From Phoronis australis (lineage: Eukaryota; Phoronida; Phoronidae): a stretch of 64,000 nucleotides of DNA. The stretch is taken from contig NMRA01000485.1 of assembly GCA_002633005.1 (NCBI GenBank), positions 266,419 to 330,418 on the forward strand. The letters run 5' to 3'. The position numbers and the translations under genes were made by a program. Shown here one piece after another: positions 26,257-38,200 of this stretch. The notes beneath the pieces are model-generated. The model made no database searches, had not been told where the DNA came from, and saw only the letters and a list, made by a program, of their open reading frames with translations. Positions within the stretch are counted from its first letter, which is position 1. The number at the start of each line of letters is the position of its first letter.

Positions 26257-29200
26257 TTAGCTAACAGACTTGAGCTCCACTTCAAATACTAGCGTGCTAT
26301 TGGCTGGAATTGGACCGCTCCGCTGGCCTCCATAGCTAAAAAGAATAATATTATATGACAAAGAAGAAAAACAAGAGAGGGGAAATTAAATGAGCGACGA
26401 TCATACATTCATCAACAATGAAGAGGGTATGATTTTAAAAAACAAAGCTTATTTTTGGTTTTGATTGTAGATAGTTGCATAGCAGTGTTCTCACCAACAT
26501 CAAACTCAAGCGTGGTAATAATGACAAAATGCTGTCAATCACAATGCTCAGCTAAGTGTCGAAGACTAGTGACTCAACATTTTGGTACCACTAAAAGTAC
26601 TGTACAGCCATGACTGATACAACAATCATCTAAAACCCGAACGGCTCACAATTTGAGCGTGATAGTCTGATTTGAATGTGGCGCCCACCACAATCACAAT
26701 CCCTAGTGGGAACGCTGCATTGAGGGAAACTCAACACCATGAGAGTGACAAATGGAGGGCAGTGCGTTACTGACAGTTTGGTAAGGACAAACTAACCCTA
26801 ATACAGTAATGTGAACACTACTCAAATTTAGTTGCCAATGGTTACTCGCTTTTTATTCACTCACTCTCCTCAAACGCGACGGACGAGCATGAAAGTACCA
26901 TACTGGCTATTGTTGACTTTTATCGTAAGTACAAAAGATTCACGACATAACCTTGACAGCCATCTAGTCTCAAAGAATTCGATGCTTCGAGTTTGAGGTC
27001 AAATAGCAGTCTCATTCCTCTCTGAAAATACATTTCAAATTCCCCTGAACATGACACGCACGTACCCCTGAGAAGGAGGAACTGTTATTCTTCGTTTGCT
27101 TCCCACTTTCATGCCTGGAATGGACAGCAAAACATGAACCACAAAATGAAAGAATCTCAAAACAATCGATACACATGCGATGTGCGACAAAGCCATGCAT
27201 GTACTGACGACAATGGAGTATCCAGAGAAAATAACAAAAATTATTTCTGACAAAGGTACGACATTTTACTCCACAGTTAATAGTCAAATTACATTTTTGC
27301 CCAGGGGCTGACACCTGGTTCACACACAAACTGACTGCAACCCCTGTGGTTCCACAACTTTTGCAACCAGCAGAAACATGAACAAATGCAAGGATGTAAG
27401 ATAATTTATGCAAACACCTGTGTTGGTGGTTTGAGTTATCCCAAAATTGGTGACGTTGTCACTAGCACTTCCTGAAGTCAGACTGGATACTTCAAAGGAC
27501 ACACATGCTTTGCCTAGGAGCGATTTTGTTTGTCGTTGCACTCATTAATGAATGTGCTCAACCATCAACTTCTGCTTTCAAAACTGCGATGCGGATGGTT
27601 AGAAATGAACTTTACAGTAGTTTTCAAAAGTGCACAGTGTTGCTATTCGACAAATTTCTTCACACAAAACCTCGACTAAATGTTCATTTCTTTTTGATCC
27701 ATTCCAATGCTGGCTACATATCAACAAAATCTCCACAGCTGTTGCTCTGCGCACTTTGTCAAAATCCCAAAAATTTACTGCGCAAAGCCATTCACAAATA
27801 AACAATTAGTGAGTAGATACAACAATGACTAATTAAACTCTTGACAAAATTTCGTCGACAAAAACACTATTTTATTACCACAAAATTTCGATTAAACTGA
27901 CAAATAATTCTAGCAAAAAAATTGTCAGATTGATAAAACTTGAGTTCAGTCAAAGTCTGCACAATTCATTCTGAAAACAACTGTAAAATGGAAAGAAATG
28001 ACCCCTACACAGGCAACAAAATTTGTCCAGAAAAAAACCTCAATTGGTGCTTCAACCACTGAAAAACCACTAACACTTTCACAACACTCATGTGAACGCA
28101 GTACGAGCTGGACTGTCTGCGCTTCAGGGTATCCTTTCCACTATCAGCGTTTGGAAATCATGTGGAGATAACTGAGCTGCTACGAGGCTTTTCAATACAT
28201 CAACATCTGACAGAATTCAATCCAGTTTACGTTGAAAGTGAAATTAGCTTATGGGATTAAACCCGAAATACTGCACAAGTCAAAAGAAATTAGGATGTTA
28301 CCTGCTAGCCCGTGATCCCAGCCTTTAATCACCTCACCCTTGCCCAGCTTAAACTTGAATGGCTTGCCTCCCGTACACGCGTCAAACTGCTTGCCATTTT
28401 GTAGCAGCTTGCCAGAGTAGTAAACTCCAACCTGCATTAGAGGAACATTGTGCATGAGATATGTACCTGTGCTTTACTGCAACTTTCAAAAGGCCTGCAA
28501 ATTCGATCCGTTTCACGTTTCTTTTGGCTACAAATGTTGAAACTAGATCAACGCAAAGCGTTGAAAGGTGCACCCGACTGCACCGCAAACAGCATACTTC
28601 TAGTGGTGTCTATTAACTATCAGATCAATAATGTGGGGATAGGTCGTGGTAGTACAGTTGGGTCACCCAGTTCTTAGTTGAATGGTAGATAGTTGGTCAA
28701 CAAGGTAGCAACAGCAAGTTGATAGAGAGCAGCATAGAAACTAACACAGTCGTTGAGTTAATACCGATTCAAAAAGTTCATTAACCCTAACAACATTATA
28801 TAATTATATAAAGTGAATAGAATATGCGTGGGTTGTGAGTGCAATATTGAAAGTTCCGGTGATTTCATCCAAATCATAAGCATGAATGGAGTCTGGACAG
28901 CTGTATGGCATATAGGGTTTCACTATGAGTGGGCGCTGGTAGTGACATAGTAAACAACAACACAAGGATGTCCCGGAATTGTTATGTAACATAAACTGTT
29001 TTGTTGGGATTGTACTTCGTAGGAAATGATGAAACTTGAACTTAATGAACTTCATGAGAATTCATGACACAATTTGGTCACTGAGATGTCAAACCTGAAA
29101 AAGGACTGGTGCTGGCGCATTTCAATCATATATGTCTCTGTGAAGGATCCATTAATAAAAAAATGTTTCAAAATTTTGACAAAAATCAAGCAATACTTTG

Positions 29201-32200
29201 TCAAAAAACTGAAACGGCCAACAGCAGGCGCTACAGTAGACCAATCTGTCTTCAGATGCTGGAGAATCCCAGCCATAAATCCTTGTTTTATTAAATTCTT
29301 TCCAGCAATAATTGACAGACAGGAAAATGTACTCAAAAACTAAAATTGCATCGTCTGAAAATGTACTCAAAAACTAAAATTGCATCGTCTGAAAATGTAC
29401 TCAAAAACTAAAATTGCATCGTCTGAAAATGTACTAGTGACGGATCTTTCCAACCACACTTCTGTGTTAACTTACAGCGAAATTTGTCAAGTCATTTTGC
29501 CAAAAAGTGACAGGCAATGAACTTGTCATTGAAAACTAAAATGCCCAACAGGAGTGCCACAGCAGTCCAAATGCACGTCTAACACTTTCTACATTTTGTA
29601 TCTCACAAGACTTTTTGTTTTCTCTTCTGTTTCAGTGTACTTATCATTCATTTCATTTTTTTCACTAGTAATTGAAGGGGGCACTGCTGAACAGCAGTCA
29701 GATAAAGCAGGCCACTCTCTCAACATAAAACAAAATACAAACATCACCACACAAACACAGGACAACTACTCACAGTTTTGCCAGACTTTGCCTCAGGACC
29801 ATGCCCTTCCTTCAGTTCCTCTACTGTGGTTCCCCCGGCAACGACCCGTTTGACTGGTGTCTTGGAGGGCTTGGTCGTATTTGCTGTAGGAGTTTTCTTC
29901 TGCAGCCACAAAAGGAGAAGATCACGCCATCATGCCATTTCTCATCACAGATTAAAACCAACAGAAGGCACTTAGACTAGCGACTTGATCAAAAGTTAAA
30001 GTTCTAGGCATTCTTCACCTTATAGAACAAATATGTTCAAATTTAAGAAATGGGATTGTGCGTGAATAATCTTAACTTGGTGTTCGGATCAGTTCACTCA
30101 AGTCAGATTCGTCGATTGAGTACCTCATATTGACATGGAAACTGTTAGGTCATGACATGACCCAGAGCCAGTGTGCGGTACAGATTCACGAATGTTAATA
30201 GCCTACAAAATGTGCTACTTACACTATCAGCTGGTGTGTTTGTCTTGTTCTCAACCTCTCCTGCTTGTTCTTTTTTCAGTTTCTTTTTTAGCCGCTTCTT
30301 TTGCGACTTGCTCAACTGCGAGTTGTCAACCTGAAAATGATGTCGCAAGATTCGACATAATTAAGAAACGTTATCCTTTAGCTTCCTCTCCCTGTTGTGG
30401 CCAACTGCGTCACGGCAAAACATAGAACAAAAGGTCAAAAGCACAGCACAAGACAAAAGTATTCAGCCAAAAATGACCCAGGAATTCCCTGTCATAAGGC
30501 TGGACGGAAGCCGAAACCATCATAAAAGTAGTCTTCTCTTGCGACTGAGAATGAAACTGGCTAAGCTATTCTGCAAATAATTTTGCACAAATAATAGTCA
30601 TTACCAGCTATTTTTTGCAGTCGGCACACAGAGTTAGCCGTCATGGCTGAGAAATGTCAGCTTGTGTCAATGCAATACCAAATAAAGATTCTTCTCATGT
30701 AAACAAAAGTAAGTCCATAAGCCATTTATTGCACACAGCACTTGCAACAATCAAATACACGTGCATTGTCGTCCAACGCAGGTTTTAATGTCAATTAACT
30801 TTATTTTCTAAAAGCGTTTTGTAGACAAAACCCAAAATACCTTTTGCCAATGTGCTGAGGAACACATCAGTGTCATCAAAACTGGCCAATCATCCCTTAG
30901 AAAGACAAACTAAACACAATTTTTGAACTTCTGCACCATACCTGAATTTTCATGGACTGAAAAGAAACCCTTTGCAGTTTTGTAATCGTGTACTGGTGTT
31001 CAGTCTTAGGAATTAGCGCTAGGTGACACACATCTCATATTAAGTCCTGGGTCCTGAATTCCATCCTAGCACTCCACATACCTTATCCCCTTTCCCACTA
31101 GGTGTCACTGCCTCCTTGTTGGCCTGTTTCCCAGCCACTTTCCCTTGTTGTCCCTTCTCGGCCTTCTTGCTCTTCTGTTTTTCTTGTTTTGCCGGCTTCT
31201 CGTAACTACCAGTGGAGTCCTCCGACACCCCATCATCAGACTCTACAGCTGGCAGTTCAAGATCATCCTCCTCATCTGCAGGCAAGAAAACATTGCTCAC
31301 TAGGTGGCAGTGCGCCAGCTGCACTTGGGAACAGAAACAGACAATTTGCACAAAACTGGCATTGTGGGACGTTGCCTATGAGCCTATTTCCGAAATGGAA
31401 GTTTTTCAAAACAATATCAGTTGAGTATTTTAAACATGCTTGTCTGGCATAGTCTGGTGTCTGGCATAGTCTGGTGTCTGGCATAGTCTGGTGTCTGGTA
31501 TAGTCTGGTGTCCGTTCCACAAGTGCAAGTCAAGAATTAATTTGGCTGAGGACATTTGACCAATTACGCACTTTGAATTAATTCATTTCGGAGCAAAAGA
31601 AATCACCTGAAGTAACTCTCGTAGCCGTGGCAACAGACTGTTCAACACGTGAAACATCAACTAGCAGCTGTGTGATTTGGGTTTTCGGAACACATAAACC
31701 TCGACTGAGAAAAACTGGATATAAACCAGTTATAGTAAAAACACTATCCTAAATGGCCACACTGGCTGGCAACATAGTTTGTGTTGTTTACAATCTGCAT
31801 TAATTGAACTCCGAACTTTAAATAGTCATGCAAATTTCCTGCAACTCAGACATTGGATAATTACAGAATGTCTTTATAGTCCAGAAATTAACACTGAAAG
31901 TTTGACCATAAAACAGCAAAACTGAATCTGGTCTGTGGCCAACTCATTATGAAACCGGTGCCTCGTGGTTTAAAGAAAAAAAGACATGTTTGCATAACTT
32001 TAGCGAATTTTTTTCTTCTAAATCTACCCAATGTATCTTGGCAAGATTGTTTTAACTATCTGGCTTGGCAACTGAGGCACAATCACCGACGTAATGGCCT
32101 TAATTTGACTGGTTATGACTCACAGAGGCATCGGGTGATTTTTTTCTTTCTGAAAACTGGGTAAAATTACTAGAAAATATGGTACGATGACATCAAATTT

Positions 32201-35200
32201 CTAAAAATACAGACCAGAAACAATTTGGCCATTATTTGGCCTTCTGTGACGTACCGCTTTCTTCACTCTCTCCCTCACCAAGAAACTGAAAAGTACGACA
32301 AGCATTCATGAGTCAGGGACCAAAGAATGGGCACATTGTTGATGTTTAGTGCATTTAACTAGGATGGTGTTAGATTGCATCAACCATAACAAGGCAATTT
32401 CCATGTGATCAACAACAACAACAATATGCACCAGGTTTGCTAAAGATAATGGAAAAGCTGCGGTTAAAAAGTTTTCACCATGTAAACATTCATACCAGCT
32501 TCATAATTTCGATAGCATCATAAAGGAGTGAATTGTAGAGACATTTTACAAACTAAGGTGGAAACAAGGCAAGTTCAAGAAACGTCATTTTTCATGACAT
32601 CTCATATAACACTGTCATAGCCATATTGTTGTTGACACCTCCAATGCCTAAGTCTACACTAGAAAAGATCACTGGTATTCAAGTCAAGTCTTCACTGGAG
32701 AAGATCATTGATACTCAAGGTAAGCTTAGGTAAGGGGGCTGTCTACGACAAAACCAAATGCTTCAACTTGGGCATATTTTCCGAAACTGAGTCGAACCTT
32801 TTAGGATTCTGTTTTAAAGCAAATTATTCTTTAAGGTATTTTGCTGTGTTGTCACCAGTAGGAATTTTATTCATCCATACTAATTTCGCATTCAGCAATC
32901 ACAGTACATTAACACTGTTCCTCACACAGTACTAATACAGTTAGTTACCAACAAAGTGACTCAATATCTCATTAACTGGTAGTCATTTGAACAAAATCTC
33001 GATCCAACATATAACGTCTTGCCAAAATAAACAAACAAGAGCCACGCAGAGCGTTAAAATGCACTCGTGAAAGCACCGTAAACAGTGTGCTTCTAGGGGT
33101 GTTTATTTGGAACATAAAAATGGCCACGAGGTGACAAAAAATATGTCGAATCCATCCAAAAACTGGTATGTGTCATCAAAGCTATTCATCGAATTTCATA
33201 AAAATCCGTCAAGCAACTTCAGTGTGAGAAACCGAGGAAAACAAAAATGAAATTGCAACTAAGAGGATATAGGCGAAAAAAATATAGCTGCCACTAAGAG
33301 GCACCACAGTACATGAAGTCATCGGAAAATCATCATCAGACTTCCTCTTCACATTAGGAACATTCATGCCAATTGACACAACCATCCTTAGAGTGGTTTG
33401 GTTGACAGTTGACAGAGAATCAGCGGACATTCTGTCACCAGGGCTTGGAATGACCAATGACAAAAAACGCGGAAACTTTGAAACTTTTACGACCCAAATC
33501 ATGCTCGATAACCAGCCTTGAATGATCAATGTGAACCTTTCCCCGATAAAAATCGGAAGGACTAAAAAAAGAAAAAAAAAAAAAAACGTTACCACCATCA
33601 GTAGCATGCGTCTGCGTCCTTTTAGCTCGCCCGTCCACTCCCAACCCACACATTTTTGGCTGCAGAGCGGTAGTATTTGTCGCCGCGCTTAACAATAACA
33701 CGAGACGCCATTGAACATCCCACCACGCTGTCCCAGATGCCCCAGCAATGTTGACAATTTACGTTCCTCCGAAACATAAAGAGCAACTTCCGCTTTTCGA
33801 GGTGAACGTCGTCTGCAACGCCGCGGTAAGAAAGGAATTTGCCGCGGAAATTTTATATCAAATCCGATTTTTTTACGCGGAAATATTATAAAAAAAGCGG
33901 AAAGCACATTTGAAAAAAGCAGAAATCCGCGTTTCCGCGGAAAATTCCAAGCTCTGTGTCACACTACATTTGGCGTCAACTGCTACAGCTTGACCTTATT
34001 TCTTAAACAAAGCTTACATTGTCCATATCTTCATCATCATCACTATCGTCTTCTTCATCGTCATCTTCATCATCTTTAGATTCAATAACTTCAACTTTGC
34101 TCTTTTTATTTGACTTCGGTTTCTCAGTCTTCTTTCGTTTTCCTGTAATGACACAAGATTTGTAGAACAAAAATTACTAAAATCAAAATCATCAAAATAC
34201 CTCCTCTGTAACAGCGGCGTTATTTATATGCATCGGCAATAAAATACTAAACGCTAATACAAGACATTCAAAGTCGTTGCCATTATAGCCACCAACCTGC
34301 CCATACAACGCACCGACTGGTGAAAATCATCAAATGAAATCTTGACAAAAAATCCATACGTGTAACAATATGACACTTCACGATTTGGCTGTGTGAATGC
34401 AATTTTTTGCTAAAAATTCATTCGATAGTTTTGTATGGCTGAACATGAATTTCACTGAACAGAGAACAAACCTAGGCTCTCACAAGCTTCCGTCAAAAAA
34501 ACTAACTGTTGATTTAGAACAGTTACTGTTCTTAAAAATGGTTTCAAATTTTCCTTAATCAAAGGAGTGATTTCTGGGCTTGTGAAGGATTAAAAGTTCA
34601 TCCAAGTGCTTGAAACCATCCCCACATAAAATGACCTGCCGCGAACAGTGAACACATTAAGCATAGACCCAAGCAACAGGGAAGAGTAAGCCCACAAATC
34701 ACACCATGCCAATCTGATATCGGCAAGTGTTCCAAATCCTTAATAGTAATTTTTTGACAAAAAGAAGATTTACACGGTAGAACTCACAAATTTAGGACAC
34801 AATATCGTGGAAAAATGTAATTTTATTTTCTTGACGCATAAAATAAACCTCATACTTCATAATGTTCAACTTGTGTACTGTAGCTACCACCAGAAAACAT
34901 TTTGAAAATAAGTGGACGTCAGGAGTCTTTGAAAAACGGAAAAGATAATTTTTGGCTATTATTTTATCCAAAATTGGCAAGATATTAACACAGCAGCTTT
35001 CACGTGACTCACAACTCCTCCCCCCTCTCCCCATGTGCGGCATCGGACCTACCCTTCCCAGGCGTCCAATCATCTTCTTCCTCCTCTTCTGACTCCTCCT
35101 CCATGTCCTTCAAAGCCGCCAGCGTTGGAACTTCTGAAATCACAAACTAGTCTTACAGTGAGGGCCAAGAATGTTTTGACACCCAGAAAATAGGGAGGGT

Positions 35201-38200
35201 GGCCCAACGACGGCTGATGTGCAATTTGCTTCGATGAGCAGTCAACAGCCCTTACTATCTTCCAGATATCTAGCTGGTATCGACTTGTTACCACTCATTC
35301 AACAAAATACCCTACAACAGCACTGTACCACCAATAGCAAACATTTGTTTAAAATTTATTTCATCAAAACAACATACAATAGATAACATTACTGCCACAG
35401 AATCAATTTAGACAACAGGTACACATTGTACAAATAAATAATTAAACAGTGAAACAATGATAACACACAGTGCATCAAGCAAGACATAGATAATAAATTA
35501 GTGACCAACGAAACAATTTCATGTGTCCCCAAGGGTAATAATCGTTTGCCACATAACAAGTAGCAGTTGGCCAACAAAATTGCAAAACGGCCATCAGTGA
35601 AGGCCAATTTAGCAGAATCAACCATCAGTATTCAGGCTCGCCTCAACTGAGGTGGCTCTGATCTGTAGATAGATTACAAATTCAAACCAGGTGACATTTG
35701 TAGATCATAGCGCCCTGATTTAATTTCTAGAAAAATGCCGAGATTTAGCCACGCTTTGTTGCATTTAAGAAAGTGTACAATGCAAAGATAGCTGAAAAAA
35801 GATTACACAATCGTTTTACGTGAAGTATCAAGAAAATCAAAACTCTTAAAAGCACTTTGCAGTGTTCAATCAACAAAGATTGCAAAATAACTCCAGATTA
35901 TTACAAAAAAAGGATTATTCAAGAAGCAACAAGAGTAGGTTCTTCTTGACAGTCCATAAACTGTACCCAGGATGTCACACGGTCTCACCCAGTGGAAACA
36001 AAACAGCTTGCAATTAAAGTGACAGTTGACAATTCTTTGGCTTTTCCACCTAAATGGAAGAAATATCTGACTGGATTTACACGATAGATGGGCAAAGAAT
36101 TACCGTGCTGAGCATTTCAAGAAAAATACTCAACGTCACGTACCAGCCTCATCATCATCCTCCTCCTCTTCGTCATCGTCACTTTCGTCCGTTGCATCCT
36201 CCTCCGACATTTCCTCCATCATGGTCTCATCTCCGGCCATGTCTTCGTGCAAGTATCCGGTCAGGTGCACAGAGCCTGATGACAAACAGAACGTTACAAA
36301 TTAATGTGATGATTCTAGGTGCCATCAAACATAGAAACAGATAGATAGTCAATCATGTAAAAAAATATCATTCACTTTCTACATATAAAAATATCACAAA
36401 ATTGTATCTGTAATAATACTGAAAATTAAATTCTCATATACTGTTATTTACCATTTGCAGCTAATTTAGACTGAATCAAGCACAAAATACACCGAGACAT
36501 AAAATTTAGCACCTAACATAAGATCGTATCAATGGAATTCTACTTGATAAAAATTTCTCAATGAAAATAAATGTCAAGAAAACTAGACTTAATCATAGGC
36601 AGGGTGCGTAGTATATGGCTATTATGAAATTAAAGTAAAATTCGAAATGGAAGGACTGGAAATACAATCTTTCTCTTGTTTTCCTTTGAAAAATGGAAAA
36701 GTGAAATATAGCAAAATTCAGTATAAAATTAAAGAGAAATTACTGTGACTATGAAATCAGAAACATGAATTATACATTCTCAAACATTAAATACAAAAAG
36801 TGAGCTAATCTCAAACGCACAACCTAGTTGACCCCACGACCTTACCATGACCTGTGAGGTAGAAGATGACCTCTTCCCCTTCAGTAAAGTTCAGGTCCAG
36901 AGGCTGCTGTAACACACTGTGGGGGTTCAGAGAACACAGCAGGAACTCTGCCTTCTCATGGAGTATCATCACTGACACTGTGCCACCTTTCTTGTCCCCA
37001 TCCCCTGAATAGGTAACAAATAAAATTCATTAAGTTTTCGTAAATCTATGTCCATTCTTCGGGGAGTTTGCAAGTTAAATATTGGAATGCATAAATTGAA
37101 CTAGTAGCAACAGTCCAAACTGTTCTTATTTGCTTTTTGAAGAGAATATCAATATCTTAATACTTCAAACTCATTGCATAGGTTTTCCAACTTTACACAA
37201 GTAAGCTGAACTCGTCAAGGCAAAATTCAAACTAGACACAGTGATGAGCCATAGCAGGTTGTGGAGCACATTGTTAAGCTGTACTTGAGCCAGTGGAATG
37301 ACTCACCTTTGCCAGGTTCCAGTGCGGCCATACTTATGTGGAAAGGCTGTTCCACAGTCTGCGAGTAACGTTTGCCTCCATCTAGGGTGATGCCTACACA
37401 ATGGAAAATGATTGGACCATTTAAGATTATTATGAACACCATATTGTCAGGGAACTGAACATAGATTAAAAATCTGCATCAATTCAAAGTGACCGATATC
37501 ATCAGTTTCAGACTCTAAAAAGTGGAAGTCACACTTAAACAATTATTTCATTCAAAATGAATTTGATACTTGGCACAGATTCTTAGGGCGAAAGGAACAG
37601 CTGGCTGGATAATGGAAACCGTGCACACATCTCTAAAGTAGAATTCAAAATAACATGTTAAAATTTTCTAAATCCTAATTTTTTATGAGAAATTGAAACT
37701 CCGCTTGTCTCCGCTCATGCAAAGTAGGTGAATAATTGCCGCAACAGTATCTCCATCTATTGCCGAGGCAGGGAACCAGCACATTCCCCAACTGACAACA
37801 ACCATATCATACTCAATCTATGATCATGGTTTCAACACAAGCCAACCAGTAGGCAATGCCTTGGAATACTCTGTGAATCCTTAACCTTATGTAGTAGTGT
37901 AGCCTAGACAAGTTTTGGCCAATTTTTTGGACTTTCTGATTTTCAGTACATTTTCACTACTAAGTTATCACCAACTCACGACGAAATTTATAGCAAGTTA
38001 CCGATGAAGACCATTACGATGAAGCTAGAGCCAGAGAACAGCATTGATGGACCAACTAACCACCCCCTCTAGGGGATCTTTACAGAAAGCATGCTCAGCA
38101 CAGACAATACACATCACATGAGGACATTAAAGGGTGGTTGACCAAAGTCGCTCAGCGCTGATGCGACAACTTAATATTTTTCCGGCAATCATCTAACCTG

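Noticed and set aside
26716-27413. Minus-strand 133-codon frame around FKBP exon 12
   Set aside because: Only 27066-27114 is homologous, and in another frame. The longer frame crosses intron sequence.
29323-29435. Regular repeat units that could suggest a CRISPR array
   Set aside because: The units abut directly with no spacers, in the intron of an animal gene. It is an ordinary minisatellite.
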